64,000 nt of DNA, from the NCBI GenBank assembly GCA_022180725.1, contig BQMO01000010.1, positions 82,837 through 146,836 of the forward strand. Direction: 5' to 3'. The notes under the pieces are model-generated. The model was not told the origin of the DNA. It worked only from the letters and a program-made list of their open reading frames with translations, and ran no database searches. The DNA comes from Phycisphaerae bacterium. GTDB taxonomy: Bacteria > Planctomycetota > Phycisphaerae > Phycisphaerales > UBA1924. Position numbers and translations under genes: made by a program. Of the stretch, positions 1 through 9,738 are shown piece by piece; the stretch's first letter is position 1, and the number at the start of each line of letters is the position of its first letter.

Positions 1-469
1 GGCTCGGAAGGATCGGGAACTGGATCTTGTGGAGGAAGTTGATGCCCACCACGCCGTGATGACCTTCCTTGGCGAGATACACCTCGGCGAAGTTCGCCAG
101 AATCAGGAGCCACTCGCGATCGGGCGTGAGCTTCGCTCGCGGCAACGGCAGCAGGGGATAGCGAGGGGAAGAAGCGTCCGTACCGGCGCGGGCGTCCGCG
201 TCAATCGCTCCCAGCGAATCCGCGACTCCGACCGGGTCGCCCCGCAGGTAGCGGTCGAGCACACGAGAAGAAACCTGAGGATCGGGAAAGGCCGCGAGAG
301 CTCGACGCATGTGCCCGCCCGGATCGCCGCTACCCAGGCGGCGAATCAGGATGGTGTCTAGCGCGGTCCCCGACACCACTCCCAACTGCCCGAGAAGGGC
401 CACCTCGCGGGCGAGCTGCCACCCGGAAACCCCAACTCCCATCCCTCCCTGAATGAGTCGTGGCAGCAT
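1..469 (-). CDS. Nitronate monooxygenase family protein, N-terminal part (runs off the left edge)
   Basis: Reading leftwards from the ATG at 469 gives an open frame to the window edge with no stop. The start reads MLPRLIQGGMGVGVSGWQLA, and further on come a VVSGTALDT stretch, LILANFAEVYLAKEGH and GINFLHKIQFPILPS. The IQGGMGVGVS opening and the GINFL-KIQ-PILPS segment are typical of FMN-dependent nitronate monooxygenases (2-nitropropane dioxygenase family), which oxidise alkyl nitronates such as propionate 3-nitronate. About 156 residues are visible and the C-terminal half of the TIM barrel is missing. It sits downstream of the molybdopterin-enzyme operon on the same strand, 200 bp away. Exact substrate is unknown. 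Confidence 0.72.
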   Translation of the reverse strand, partial: MLPRLIQGGMGVGVSGWQLAREVALLGQLGVVSGTALDTILIRRLGSGDPGGHMRRALAAFPDPQVSSRVLDRYLRGDPVGVADSLGAIDADARAGTDASSPRYPLLPLPRAKLTPDREWLLILANFAEVYLAKEGHHGVVGINFLHKIQFPILPS

Positions 470-671
470 GAAGCATCGCTCCGGGTTGTCATACCGCAGG
501 GCGCGGCAGTGCAATCAACCAAGGCAGCGTAGGCGAACGATCCCAGACGAGAGCCTCTGCACGTGTAGATTCTCCGGCCACGCGGCCGTGAACGTCTAAC
601 GGCGTGCCAATGGGTATCGGGAGGCGTACTCGACGATCCTCCACTCGGGGCGGCTGGGCACGGCACAGGTG

Positions 672-1814
672 CTAATGGTGAGGCTTCGGCTGTCCCGTGA
701 ACAAGCGGTGCAGCAGCCCGATCAGTGCCAGCGTCCATGCCCCGGCTGCGACATAGAAGAACGCCGGTGGCACCACGTTGAGGAACGGGAGGTCCATTGC
801 CCCTGCTTGGCCCCCGGCCCCAATCATTCGGGCGGTGGCGACCGAATACATGCCCAGCGGGAACACAGCGCCCCAGTACAAGGGGTCGTATCGCAGCGGG
901 AACTTCTTCACCACGTGCCGCCAGACCCCCAGGATGATGAGCATCGGGATCCACCAGGTGGCCGTGGCCCAAAACAGCAGCGTCGCGCCCTTGATGAATG
1001 GAAACAGGTCCCGGATGAGCGGGCTTTCCTTGCCTGCGAGCAGGAGCGTTGCTCCAGCGAGGGTTGAGATGGCCATCGCGCCCATGTTGATCCAGTACGG
1101 CGGGGCGAGGTCCGACGGCTTGAATGGAAAGAACGTGTACCGGTAGAAGATCAGTGAGATGATCCACACGTAGAGCATGGCCCCGCCAAGCCACATGGTC
1201 AGGGCAACGAACAGCAGACCTTCCCTTCCCCCACCCGTCCCCGCTAGCTGAGCCGCCAGCACTGAGACGGACTGTGTGGCCACAATTGAAACCAGCCAGC
1301 CTCCGTTGAGACCATCCGCCAAGGCGGGCTTGATCGCCTTGACGGTGAGGGTGGTGAAAATGGTGTACGTCAGCAGCAGCCAGAGCACAGCGCCGACTAT
1401 CCAAAGCACCCAGGCGAAGCCCGTTGCGCCTTCGATCAGCAGGGCCTGCGACCCGAGCACACACGTGCCCGGGACGGCCGTAAAGAACCCAACGCTTCGG
1501 TTGTGATCCTTCAAGTCCGCGATAACCCGGGCACGGTGCCGCACGATGCGGACGAATGTCAGGGCCCACAAGGCCCCGAAGAAGACAAGATTCAGCCAGA
1601 ACAGGCCGCGGGCGATCGCGGCGAATCCTTGGACCGACGCCGCGAGCGACACGATGCCTGTCGCCATGACCAGCGCGAAGTACGCGGGATGAAGACCCGC
1701 GGCGGCGCGGTCGATGCCCCCCCACGCCGTCGCCCCCGTTCCGCTTACCGGCCCGGGCGCACCGCCCGCCCCACCCGCCGGCGCTTCGACGGCCGAGCCG
1801 CGATCATGGCTCAT
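672..1814 (-). CDS. TDT-family (SLAC1/TehA-like) anion transporter
   Basis: This 380-aa protein is almost entirely hydrophobic, with about ten transmembrane segments after a soluble Gly/Ala/Pro-rich N-terminus of about 35 residues. The first helix begins HPAYFALVMATGIVSLAA, the signature of the tellurite-resistance/dicarboxylate transporter (TDT) family, which also contains sulfite exporters and plant SLAC1 anion channels. It is the last gene of the redox operon and its start overlaps the preceding small membrane gene by 4 bp. The context suggests movement of a small anion (nitrate, nitrite, sulfite or a carboxylate) that the oxidoreductase consumes or makes. The substrate cannot be read from the sequence. 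Confidence 0.85.
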   Translation of the reverse strand: MSHDRGSAVEAPAGGAGGAPGPVSGTGATAWGGIDRAAAGLHPAYFALVMATGIVSLAASVQGFAAIARGLFWLNLVFFGALWALTFVRIVRHRARVIADLKDHNRSVGFFTAVPGTCVLGSQALLIEGATGFAWVLWIVGAVLWLLLTYTIFTTLTVKAIKPALADGLNGGWLVSIVATQSVSVLAAQLAGTGGGREGLLFVALTMWLGGAMLYVWIISLIFYRYTFFPFKPSDLAPPYWINMGAMAISTLAGATLLLAGKESPLIRDLFPFIKGATLLFWATATWWIPMLIILGVWRHVVKKFPLRYDPLYWGAVFPLGMYSVATARMIGAGGQAGAMDLPFLNVVPPAFFYVAAGAWTLALIGLLHRLFTGQPKPHH

Positions 1815-2092
1815 CGGGTCCTCTCAAGAAGGTAGAGGTAGCGAAGCAGACCAAGATTGAGCAGAAGACAGGCGACGCTCGCCCCGAGCGCGGGCCACGC
1901 CACAGCGTGATCGCCGCCGAGATAGGCGTTCATCGTCGCCGTCAGGAGCCAGAGTTGCATCATCCCGATGATGAGCACAATGCTGAGGATGCCCAGGACG
2001 ATCGCGGTGCGATTCTCGGTAGTTGCGCGGCTCGGCGCAGCGCCGGTCGGCCGGGGCGGAGGGGGCGGGGAGGAGCATCGCTGCTGGCTCAT
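1811..2092 (-). CDS. Small membrane protein of the redox operon
   Basis: This 93-aa protein has a Pro/Ser-rich cytoplasmic N-terminus followed by two predicted transmembrane helices (about residues 29-52, IVLGILSIVLIIGMMQLWLL, and 66-88). No enzymatic motif is visible. Its start overlaps the Rieske gene's end by 4 bp and its stop overlaps the transporter start by 4 bp, so all three are likely translated as a coupled set. It may be an accessory anchor subunit for the membrane-bound electron-transfer complex. I do not recognise a named family. Confidence 0.75.
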   Translation of the reverse strand: MSQQRCSSPPPPPRPTGAAPSRATTENRTAIVLGILSIVLIIGMMQLWLLTATMNAYLGGDHAVAWPALGASVACLLLNLGLLRYLYLLERTR

Positions 2093-2643
2093 ACGGTCCT
2101 CTCCTCGACGCCGGTGGCGTAAATGGTCCCCTCACGCACCTCGAGCACGATCCGCGCGAGCGGCCGTCGCGGCGGACCCGCCAGCGGCCGACCCGTCGCC
2201 AAGTCGAACGACCCGTGGTGACACGGACACACAAGCCGCCCCGAGCCGACATCCGGCGTCACCGGGCACGACAGGTGGGAGCACTTGTTGCTGTAGGCGA
2301 GGAACTCCTCTTCACCCGCGCGGACCAGCAGACACACATCGTGCTCGCCGGGGTACAAGAACGTAGCCGCCTGTCCGATGGCGATGTCCCCAACCCGGGC
2401 GATCGCGCGCGGCCCGATCCCGGTGTGCTTGCCTCCGAGCGTCTTCAGCGCGATCCACGCCTGGCCCGCGACGAAGGAGCCGCTGATCAACACCATAAAC
2501 TTGGTGAAGTCCCGACGCGCGACGTAGTTGTCCTGCGCGGTGTCGATCGGGAAGTCCTTGCGCCACTTTGGCTGCACGTCGGAAGGGCGGCCGTCGGGGG
2601 TAAGGACGCGGAGTTGGGATGAAGGGGGGGTATCCTGAGCCAT
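2089..2643 (-). CDS. Rieske [2Fe-2S] protein
   Basis: At 184 aa, it carries both cluster-binding boxes: CSHLSCPV and CPCHHGSF, which supply the two Cys and two His ligands. Near residue 43 there is a twin-arginine-like ARRDFTKF followed by a hydrophobic stretch (VLISGSFVAGQAW), so the protein is probably Tat-exported and membrane-anchored, as in bc1 Rieske proteins. It lies directly after the four-cluster ferredoxin gene. An electron-transfer role between quinol or cytochrome and the molybdenum enzyme is inferred from this context. Direction of electron flow is not determinable. Confidence 0.9.
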   Translation of the reverse strand: MAQDTPPSSQLRVLTPDGRPSDVQPKWRKDFPIDTAQDNYVARRDFTKFMVLISGSFVAGQAWIALKTLGGKHTGIGPRAIARVGDIAIGQAATFLYPGEHDVCLLVRAGEEEFLAYSNKCSHLSCPVTPDVGSGRLVCPCHHGSFDLATGRPLAGPPRRPLARIVLEVREGTIYATGVEERTV

Positions 2644-2676
2644 ACTGAACTCCGAGGCGGTACGCGGGGTGGCCGA

Positions 2677-3315
<639 letters not shown>

Positions 3316-3331
3316 GCTGGCTCCGATCGTC

Positions 3332-5602
3332 TTATCCCTGCTGCGGCTCCAAACGCCCGGCCCAGTCCGGCGGCCCGTCGGCCTTGCGGATGCGGGCCGC
3401 ACACACCTTGTACTCGGGGATCTTGGAGATCGGGTCCTGAGCCGAGATCGTGAGCTGGTTGGCGCTCTTGCGGCCGGGCCAGTGGTAGGGAATGAAGATA
3501 GTGTCGGGGCGGATCGTCGTCACGACCATCGCCTGCAGCGTGCAGTCGCCGCGACGGGACTGGGCCGTCACCCAGTCTCCGTCTCTGATCCCCATTTTCT
3601 CGGCAAGCTGCGGGTGCATCTCGATCCGCGGCTCAGGGTACTGGTCCACCAGCGGGCCGATTCGACGGGTCTGTGTGCCCGAGAGGAACTGGCTGACGAC
3701 GCGCCCCGTCGTCAGCATGAGCGGGTACTCGGTGTCCGTATCCTCCGCCGGCGGCGTGTACGGAGCGACGTTGAAGCGGGCCTTGCCGTCCGGGAAGTAG
3801 AACGGGCCGGCGCCTTTGGCGACGACGTTCCACGAGCCGGGCTCGAACAGCCGCGGCGTGCCCGCGTGCTCGATGGGCTTGCCGCTGGGATCCTCGCTGT
3901 AGCATGGCCAGCAGACGCCGTACTGCCGCTCGATCTTCTCGTAGGTGATGCCGGAGTAATCGGCGACGCCACCCTTGCTAGCGACACGGAGTTCATCGAA
4001 AATGGCCCGAGGCTCGGTGAAGGTGAATCCAGCGGGGCGCTCCAGGGCGGCGGCGATGTCTTGGACAATCCGCCAGTCCTGCCGGGCATCCCCGGGGCAG
4101 TCCACCGCCTTGTTGATCTTGATGACCTTGCCCTCGATCTGCGTGACCACTCCCTCGTCCTCTTCCTGGAGGGAGCCGGGCAACACGATGTCCGCGTGCC
4201 GCGCCGTCTCGTTCATGAAGAAGTCGATGGCGACGTAGAACTCGAGCTTGCCGAGGGCACGGGCGATGAAGTTGTTGTCCGGGAGGGAGACAATGGGGTT
4301 GAAGCAGAGCGAGATCAGGCCCTTGATCTCGCCCTTGTCGATCTTGCGGAATATCTCGTAGCAATCGACGCCAGGGCCGGGCATGTCCGGCTCGGCGATG
4401 CCCCAGATCTTGGCGATGTGGGCGCGGTCAACCGGGTTCGAGATGTCGCGCCAGCCAGGGAGCTGGTCGCACTTCTGCCCGTGCTCGCGCCCGCCCTGCC
4501 CGTTGGCCTGCCCGGTAATTGTCCCGTAGCCGCAACCCTCGCGCCCGATGCGGCCGGACGCCAGCACCATGTTGATCGAGCCCAGTACATTCTGCACGCC
4601 GTGCGAATGGTGCTCGATCCCGCGGGCGTGCATGAGGAAGCTGGACTTGGCCGTGCCCCACCATTCCGCCGCCTGGCGGATCAGCCGCTCGGGGATACCG
4701 GTTACCTCGGCGGTCTTCGCGGGGATCCAGGAAGCCACGTGCTCGGCAACCTTGTCGAAGCCAACGGTGAACTGCTCGATGAACGGCCTGTCGATCCACC
4801 CCTTCTCGATCATCAGGTGAAGCACGCCGTTGAACAGGGCGATGTCACGCCCCGGCTTGACAGGCAGGAACAGGTCGCAGGTGCGGGCCAGCGGTGTGAT
4901 CCGGGGATCGACGACGATGATCCGCGCGCCGTTTTCGCGGGCCTGCCAGACGTACTCAGTCGTGATCGGGGCGCACTCGGCGACGTTGGCCCCGCTGATC
5001 CAGATGAGCTCGGCCTTGGGAATGTCGCTCCACGGGTTCGCGGCCCGGTCGATGCCAAACGCCTTCTTGTTCCCAGCCCCGGCGCTCACCATGCACAGTC
5101 GGCCGTTGTAGTCGATGTAGGGAGTCTTGACGCACACCCGGGCGAACTTGCCCATCAAGTAGGCCTTCTCGACCGTGAGGCTCGCGCCGCTCAGCACACC
5201 CATCGCCGAGTTGCCGTAGGTCTTCTGGATGCGACCGATCTCGGAGGCGACGCGTGTGATCGCTTCCTGGTAGCCCATCGGGCTGAAACCCTCGGGGACC
5301 GAGGTGTCCCGCTTGAAGGCCGTTAGCAACCGATCCGGATGAGCACCCTGGAGATACCGCTTGACACCCTTGGGGCAGAGCATCCCGCGGTTGAACGGGA
5401 AGTCGTACCACGGCTCGAAGCCAGTGACGACGTTGTCCTTGACCTTGAGCTGGATGCCGCACTGCTGGCCGCAGAAGCAGCAGTGCGTCTTGACGAGCCG
5501 GTCTGGCTCGGCGTCGGTGGCCAATCGCACGGGGCTTGAACGGTTCAGGTGCGGCCCGAAGCGGTCGAGGATCGGCAGGAGGTTTGAAGGAGGGTTGGAC
5601 AT
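3332..5602 (-). CDS. Molybdopterin oxidoreductase, NasA/NapA-like catalytic subunit
   Basis: A 756-aa bis-MGD enzyme. The N-terminal 4Fe-4S motif is CCFCGQQC (residues 41-48) with a fourth Cys in GMLCPKG near residue 76. The segment [13 protein letters not shown] matches the position of the molybdenum-ligating Cys in assimilatory and periplasmic nitrate reductases (NasA/NapA type). The C-terminal third has the molydopterin-binding fold ([12 protein letters not shown], then IRDGDWV and [13 protein letters not shown]). There is no Tat signal, so a cytoplasmic location is likely. Nitrate is the most obvious substrate by similarity, but formate or another oxyanion cannot be excluded. It is second in a six-gene operon with ferredoxin and Rieske partners. 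Confidence 0.9.
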   Translation of the reverse strand: MSNPPSNLLPILDRFGPHLNRSSPVRLATDAEPDRLVKTHCCFCGQQCGIQLKVKDNVVTGFEPWYDFPFNRGMLCPKGVKRYLQGAHPDRLLTAFKRDTSVPEGFSPMGYQEAITRVASEIGRIQKTYGNSAMGVLSGASLTVEKAYLMGKFARVCVKTPYIDYNGRLCMVSAGAGNKKAFGIDRAANPWSDIPKAELIWISGANVAECAPITTEYVWQARENGARIIVVDPRITPLARTCDLFLPVKPGRDIALFNGVLHLMIEKGWIDRPFIEQFTVGFDKVAEHVASWIPAKTAEVTGIPERLIRQAAEWWGTAKSSFLMHARGIEHHSHGVQNVLGSINMVLASGRIGREGCGYGTITGQANGQGGREHGQKCDQLPGWRDISNPVDRAHIAKIWGIAEPDMPGPGVDCYEIFRKIDKGEIKGLISLCFNPIVSLPDNNFIARALGKLEFYVAIDFFMNETARHADIVLPGSLQEEDEGVVTQIEGKVIKINKAVDCPGDARQDWRIVQDIAAALERPAGFTFTEPRAIFDELRVASKGGVADYSGITYEKIERQYGVCWPCYSEDPSGKPIEHAGTPRLFEPGSWNVVAKGAGPFYFPDGKARFNVAPYTPPAEDTDTEYPLMLTTGRVVSQFLSGTQTRRIGPLVDQYPEPRIEMHPQLAEKMGIRDGDWVTAQSRRGDCTLQAMVVTTIRPDTIFIPYHWPGRKSANQLTISAQDPISKIPEYKVCAARIRKADGPPDWAGRLEPQQG

Positions 5603-5620
5603 GAGAATCTTTCTGGTCGA

Positions 5621-6769
5621 TCAAGCGTGCTCGGTCGTCGTTGCCGGGGCCGACGCGGCCTCCATTATCGCCGCAACATCCACGATCCCGGGGCGATCCG
5701 TCACCTCACGGCCCCGACCGGCCTGCCACAAGCGGCCTTGCGCCCACGCCATACTGAGCCGGCGGCAGCGCGGGCAGATGTACTGGTAGTGGTTGACCGC
5801 ATCTTCGCCCACCCCCTGCATCTCGTAGGAGTACCCAAGCTCGCGCTCGACCCGAATGAGGTCTTCAACGTGCACCATTGAGGCGAACGGTTGCTCGCAG
5901 TTCCGGCACACAGCCTGCTCGCCCGCTCGACCCGCGTCCTTGTAGAACGACACGCCGAGCTGCGCCGGACGCTGGAAGATGTGGAAAAACTTGCCGAAAG
6001 GCAGCCACAACAGCGTGAAGATGACGCACGCGGCGTGCACAATCGCCAGGAAGTCGTAAGCGTACCCCTTCATCCACGTGTAGCTCGCGGTCAGCATCAG
6101 CCCGGTGATGCTGACCGCGAAGAGGAGGATGAGCGGCAGGAAGTCCTCGCCGAACTGCTGCACGGCCTCGGCGCCGCGATCACGCATCCGCCGCCGCATC
6201 GCGATCATCACCCCCGCGATCACCAGGAACGAGGCCCACACCAGGCCGTGGAAGATCAACCCGCCGACCATGCTCTCGATCCGGAAGCTGAACGTCGGGA
6301 AGCCGAAGACGTACACGCGGTAGCGCTCGAAATCGTCAGCTGGCGTCTGAAAGTGGATCCACCCGAAGACCAGTGGGAACGTGATCGCAGCTGCCAGCAG
6401 GCAGCCCCACATGATGAGCCAGTGGGCGGCCCAGCGGGGTCGGCTGCGCCGGAAGATGAAGTTGTTGAGCGCAAAGACGCCGATGACACGCTTGGGCCAG
6501 GCAGCGAGGTTGGTGAGCAGCCGGTCACGGGAGAAAAACGCCTGCCAGCCTCGCCGCCAGTAGAGTGCCGTCGGCGGACGCTGAAGCCACATGGAGTAGC
6601 GGTACGTGATCCCAAACACTGCGAACAGCGTGGCGAATGTGTAGCCAACGAGTGCGGCATCGAAGTGGGCAAGGTTGCGTGAGCCGATGGCGATCAGGGC
6701 CGCGACCAAAAGCGTGGCGACTATGCCTCGTGTGCCGGCCCGAACTGTTTCTCGACTCAAGGATGGCAT
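5621..6769 (-). CDS. Membrane electron-transfer subunit, cytochrome-b-like with C-terminal zinc-ribbon region
   Basis: At 382 aa from the ATG at 6769, chosen because GAGGTGA lies just upstream. About five or six hydrophobic segments occupy the first two thirds, with histidines in or near them (for example in [10 protein letters not shown] and [11 protein letters not shown]). The C-terminal third is soluble and has CRNC (about residue 297) and CPRC pairs that look like a zinc ribbon or a small metal site. It resembles NarI/heterodisulfide-reductase-type membrane subunits in layout. It heads the operon, and its partner genes follow within 2-35 bp. Probably it is the quinone-facing anchor of the complex; haem binding is inferred only. 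Confidence 0.72.
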   Translation of the reverse strand: MPSLSRETVRAGTRGIVATLLVAALIAIGSRNLAHFDAALVGYTFATLFAVFGITYRYSMWLQRPPTALYWRRGWQAFFSRDRLLTNLAAWPKRVIGVFALNNFIFRRSRPRWAAHWLIMWGCLLAAAITFPLVFGWIHFQTPADDFERYRVYVFGFPTFSFRIESMVGGLIFHGLVWASFLVIAGVMIAMRRRMRDRGAEAVQQFGEDFLPLILLFAVSITGLMLTASYTWMKGYAYDFLAIVHAACVIFTLLWLPFGKFFHIFQRPAQLGVSFYKDAGRAGEQAVCRNCEQPFASMVHVEDLIRVERELGYSYEMQGVGEDAVNHYQYICPRCRRLSMAWAQGRLWQAGRGREVTDRPGIVDVAAIMEAASAPATTTEHA

Positions 6770-6962
6770 CGTCACCTCGCATCCTGATTGGCCCCAAGCC
6801 GACATCCATGAATGTCGGAGTGTAAGCCGGACGGTGCGGACGCGCGCTGCACCCGCTCGGTGGTTGTGTGGGACGCCTCGAAGGAAGCGGGGTTGGGCCG
6901 GCTCCGCCCGGCAGGCGACAAGGCCGATACGCCGCCCGCGACGACCGCCACTCAGCCCGCCA

Positions 6963-7280
6963 TCACGCCCAACTGACCGTGCGGTACACTCGGACGATTG
7001 GCGGCTCATGGAGCAGGCCGCGCCATTCCACCAGCAATGCCTTCATGTGATCGTCCTCGGCGACCCGGCGCTGGTCGAGTTCAAAGGCGGATTCTTCCGC
7101 GTACTCAACACGCTCGATGTACCGGCCGGGCCGTTGATCGTCTCGGAGTAGCGTGACGCGGATACCGCCCGGTTGCTCGTAGAAGGGAACCGCTCGGCGC
7201 AGGAACGCCAAGAGGTCAGCGAGCCGCTGCTCCGAGACGCTGATCTCGAGGTCCAGCACGACACGGACGGGACTACCCAT
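6963..7280 (-). CDS. Small conserved protein, possibly of the ABM (monooxygenase-like) fold
   Basis: A 105-aa soluble protein starting [15 protein letters not shown] and ending in [11 protein letters not shown]. The alternation of strands and amphipathic helices, and the tail pattern [14 protein letters not shown]...[14 protein letters not shown], are reminiscent of dimeric alpha/beta-barrel (antibiotic-biosynthesis-monooxygenase-like) domains, but no catalytic claim is possible. It is the last recognisable chromosomal gene before the phage-derived segment: the ParB remnant begins 16 bp upstream of its start on the other strand, so its own promoter may have been displaced by the insertion. 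Confidence 0.6.
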   Translation of the reverse strand: MGSPVRVVLDLEISVSEQRLADLLAFLRRAVPFYEQPGGIRVTLLRDDQRPGRYIERVEYAEESAFELDQRRVAEDDHMKALLVEWRGLLHEPPIVRVYRTVSWA

Positions 7281-7295
7281 ACCGGCGAGGATAGG

Positions 7296-7413
7296 AGCAT
7301 CGCCGACGACAGGGTCGCGTCGCTCATAGCGTGGCACAGGGAACTGCTGCCCATCGAGCTTGCCGAATTCAAGGGCGTTCGAACTTGCAGTACTCGGCTT
7401 CAGCGCTGACGAG
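7296..7413 (+). pseudogene. ParB-type N-domain remnant with frameshift
   Basis: The plus strand encodes ADDRVASLIAWHRELLPIEL and then EFKGV, matching residues 95-121 of the intact ParB-methylase at 61902-63314 (ADNKVASLTSWDMELLPIEL...). The match then jumps frame and continues as FELAVLGFSADE, against FDLSLLGFSADD in the intact gene. In total about 27 of 40 residues agree. Both upstream and downstream parts of the gene are missing. It is a degraded copy of the phage gene and marks the left edge of the phage-derived segment. Confidence 0.75.
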
Positions 7414-7430
7414 CGACTTCCCCCGAAGAG

Positions 7431-7453
7431 AAAGCCCCGGCGAAGGCCGAGGC
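7431..7453 (-). terminator. Rho-independent-type terminator of the left small-gene cassette
   Basis: On the minus strand, GCCTCGGC and GCCGGGGC arms enclose a CTTC loop and are followed by TTTCTC. It lies 25 bp beyond the last gene of the cassette. The right-hand cassette ends in a similar hairpin at 60522. Confidence 0.65.
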
Positions 7454-7477
7454 GTGAGGAAGGGAGCACCGATGCGT

Positions 7478-7957
7478 TCAGGCGCTGGGGCCCTTCTCCC
7501 GGAGGGCGTGGAACTCGACCATCGCGTCCTCGTAGGGCGTCTTGCCCACGGCGGCGTGGTTGCGGCTGCCCGCGGGCACAACCACGCTCCGCTCCTTGAG
7601 GAAGGCGAAGGCGACGGCCGCCTGCGTCCAGGGGATATTGGCGGCGTGCCGGAGGTCTTCGAGGTTGAACGGGCTCGTGGCCTCGGCCACCGCATGGGCG
7701 ACCGCCTCGAAGGCGTCCTCCGGACACCGGTGCTGGTACGGCTCGCCCTTCATCGGGACGACGCTGCGGACCAGCGCCCGCGTGCCATCGACCGTGAACG
7801 TCTCCGTCCGCTCGTTCGCGGGCGGCTCGTTGCAGGCCGCGACCGCGTGCTCCATCGCGTCCCACTCCTCGGTGGTCAGCATCTGGACCTCGCGGGCGTT
7901 GAGCAGGCGCTCGGCCGCGTCGAGCAGGACTTCGAGTTGGGCGCGGGTGGCCTGCAT
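7478..7957 (-). CDS. Phage-cassette protein, paralogue of the 86-aa protein at 60232
   Basis: At 159 aa, no known domain is evident. The N-terminal 45 residues (AERLLNAREVQMLTTEEWDA, then MEHAVAAC) match the N-terminus of the 86-aa protein at 60232 (LYLLGARQDRMLTIEEWTDL, then ARAVAAC). The remaining 110 residues differ and look like a helical regulatory domain (FTVDGTRALVRSVVPMKGEP; AVAFAFLKERSVVVPAGSRN). It is the last gene of the left cassette, 3 bp after the HARE-HTH gene and in the same relative position as its paralogue. Confidence 0.7.
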   Translation of the reverse strand: MQATRAQLEVLLDAAERLLNAREVQMLTTEEWDAMEHAVAACNEPPANERTETFTVDGTRALVRSVVPMKGEPYQHRCPEDAFEAVAHAVAEATSPFNLEDLRHAANIPWTQAAVAFAFLKERSVVVPAGSRNHAAVGKTPYEDAMVEFHALREKGPSA

Positions 7958-7960
7958 GGG

Positions 7961-8398
7961 TCAGGCTCCCTTTCCGGCGACGAAGACGCCCTTGTCGTGC
8001 TTCTTGAAGCGGGCCTTCTCGCCCCGGGCGGCGATCTCGCGGATGATGGCGGCGTAGAGCGTCGCCTCCGGCGTCTTCCCGCCGGGGCTCTTCCAGAGGC
8101 CCTTCGCTTCCATCTCCGCGATCATCTCCTTGGCACGCATGGGGACCTTCGCGCCCGCGACGACCTGCGCCGCGGCGTCGAGGGCGCTGACGCGCTTGGG
8201 CATCTTCTCCTTGGGTGCCTTGGGCGCCTTCGCGGCCCTGGGAGCCTTGCCGCTCTTGGCGGGCGTCTTGCCGTCCATGCGGTCCTTGATCTCGGCGAGT
8301 GCGGCCTTGCGGAGCCGGTCGGTCTTCGCCGCCCCCTCGGCGCGGGCGGCGCTCTTGGACATCTTCGGGGTGCGGGGCTTCTTGGTCTTCGTACTCAT
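7961..8398 (-). CDS. HARE-HTH-type winged-helix protein with basic N-terminal tail
   Basis: A 145-aa protein with a Lys/Ala/Pro-rich, histone-like N-terminal half and a folded C-terminal domain of about 78 residues ([20 protein letters not shown] ... [15 protein letters not shown] ... [14 protein letters not shown]). That pattern is the HARE-HTH domain, a winged helix found in RNA polymerase delta subunits and in restriction and DNA-modification proteins, where it probably senses or binds DNA. It shares about 67 of 79 C-terminal residues with the protein at 59611. AGGAGA lies 5-6 bases before the ATG. A DNA-binding phage regulator is the likely role. Confidence 0.8.
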   Translation of the reverse strand: MSTKTKKPRTPKMSKSAARAEGAAKTDRLRKAALAEIKDRMDGKTPAKSGKAPRAAKAPKAPKEKMPKRVSALDAAAQVVAGAKVPMRAKEMIAEMEAKGLWKSPGGKTPEATLYAAIIREIAARGEKARFKKHDKGVFVAGKGA

Positions 8399-8485
8399 GC
8401 GATTCTCCTAACTGCATGTGCGGAATCCCGCCGCACGTTGCGGCGGGGAATCGGGGCCGGCGCGGTTCCCCGCGCCGCCTCGTGG

Positions 8486-8770
8486 CTAGCAACCGGCGAT
8501 GCGCTCCATCTCGTTGAGCACGTCGTGAACCATCGAGTTGGTGGCGGCGGCGCGGCCGCGGCGGTCGGTCCCGTAGACCGCCTTGGCGACCTCGACGGCC
8601 TTGGCGTAGCGGGCCTCGCGGTCCTCGTCGCGCGCGATGTGGGCGATGCAGATGTCCTGCCTGCCCGCGTGGCGCGTGTTCTGCTCGATCGTCACTTCGG
8701 CCCCGCGCTCGGTGCGGCTGATCTTGACGTCCTTCTCGTGGCCTTCGATCACGATCGTCTTGATGTTCAT
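8486..8770 (-). CDS. Small phage-cassette protein of unknown function
   Basis: At 94 aa and acidic/basic mixed, with a beta-rich N-terminus (MNIKTIVIEGHEKDVKISRT) and a helical C-terminus. AAGGAG precedes the ATG by 8 bases. It has no counterpart in the right-hand cassette, where a gap occurs between the 84-aa gene and the HARE-HTH gene. No family recognised. Confidence 0.65.
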   Translation of the reverse strand: MNIKTIVIEGHEKDVKISRTERGAEVTIEQNTRHAGRQDICIAHIARDEDREARYAKAVEVAKAVYGTDRRGRAAATNSMVHDVLNEMERIAGC

Positions 8771-8815
8771 GGGCGTGCTCCTTCGTGGGGGCGGGAGTGC
8801 GTGCAGAGCGGGCGG

Positions 8816-9055
8816 TCACTCGGCGAGAAAGCGCTCGATGTCCTCGCGGTCCATGCCGCTGAGGAAGGCGACGGTGTCCATCAGGTCGCTGCGGACCTTC
8901 CCGAGGTTGCCGGTGATGCCCCAGTTGGTCGGGTCGGCCTTCGCCTGCTCGTCGTGCTTGTCCAGTTCCATCGCCAGCACGTCCATCAGGCGGGCGATGT
9001 CGTTGCGGCGTGCGGTGGGTTCGGGTTTGGTGGTCTTGGGGGTGCGCTTCGTCAT
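8816..9055 (-). CDS. Small acidic helical protein, paralogue of the protein at 59254
   Basis: A 79-aa protein that begins MTKRTPKT, as its paralogue does, and then shares a long stretch with the 84-aa protein at 59254: LDK-HDE-AKADP-W-GNLGKVRSDL---FLSGM. It is probably a small coiled-coil or adaptor protein; no enzymatic residues stand out. AAAGGAGCACGACC precedes the start, almost the same as AAGGAGAACGACC at the paralogue, so the translation signals are duplicated with the gene. Confidence 0.72.
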   Translation of the reverse strand: MTKRTPKTTKPEPTARRNDIARLMDVLAMELDKHDEQAKADPTNWGITGNLGKVRSDLMDTVAFLSGMDREDIERFLAE

Positions 9056-9094
9056 GGTCGTGCTCCTTTGGGTTGGTGGTCTCTGGTAATCAGC

Positions 9095-9117
9095 GAAGCC
9101 CGCATGTCGCGGGCTTC
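9095..9117. repeat. Cassette hairpin, GAAGCCCGC arms with ATGTC loop
   Basis: Perfect 9-bp arms (GAAGCCCGC and GCGGGCTTC) overlap the stop codon of the 116-aa gene by two bases and lie upstream of the 79-aa gene. The right cassette has the same arms at 59183-59205 in the same position, with a GACAC loop. There is no T-run, so it may be a processing or attenuation element rather than a classical terminator. Confidence 0.7.
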
Positions 9118-9466
9118 AGGTCGTCGGGTAGTTGTCGTTCTTGCGGTCCCAACTCGTCGTGTCCTCGGGTTGGCCGACCGCCCGGAGATAGTCGACCAAC
9201 TCGTCGGCGGCCCAGGTGTCGCCGTCGATCGCGTCGTGCTCGTTGGGGGTGTCGGTATCCCGGTCGACCTCGAAGAGGCGGAAGCCGCCGAGCGCTCCGG
9301 GGCGTGGGCCCCAGTGCCCGTCGAGGTGGCGGCCGCGTCCTGAGGGGACCGTCGCGATGTTCCAGGTGCGCCCGTCGGGCGTGTGGATCTCGATCGCGGG
9401 GATGTGGAACCCGCTCTTGGCGAGGGTCTTGGCGAGGTCGAGCGTGGTCTTCGTGGTCGCGTTCAT
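9116..9466 (-). CDS. Phage-cassette hypothetical protein
   Basis: At 116 aa from the ATG at 9466 (MNATTKTTLDLAKTLAKSGF). The frame is open further upstream, but that part is Pro/His-rich and unlike coding sequence. The central part is rich in Gly, Asp and Trp, and the protein ends in WDRKNDNYPTT; no domain recognised. It is first in the left cassette and precedes the hairpin, exactly as the unrelated-looking 105-aa gene at 58867 does in the right cassette. Confidence 0.62.
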   Translation of the reverse strand: MNATTKTTLDLAKTLAKSGFHIPAIEIHTPDGRTWNIATVPSGRGRHLDGHWGPRPGALGGFRLFEVDRDTDTPNEHDAIDGDTWAADELVDYLRAVGQPEDTTSWDRKNDNYPTT

Positions 9467-9738
9467 GTTCGTGGTTTCCGTCGCGTGCGGGGGGTGCGTT
9501 GTTCCCGCTCGCGTTGGACACACATTGGCCGGCTGACGGGGAACTGGCAAGGCGATCGGCCTTCATTTCTCGATGATTCTGCGACATGTGGGCAACTCGG
9601 CCAAACTTGTGGGCGGCGCGGGAATGCGGGCCGCCCAGCGCCGGTTCACCACGCGCCCCCTTGGCCACGGGTTGGCCCACGATCGCCCACGTCGCGTCCT
9701 CGCGGCGGGGCGTACCAAGCGCCGCCACGCGACCGTCG

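Noticed and set aside
7331..9343. A 670-codon plus-strand frame over the left cassette
   Set aside because: It is antisense to four genes supported by paralogues on the right.
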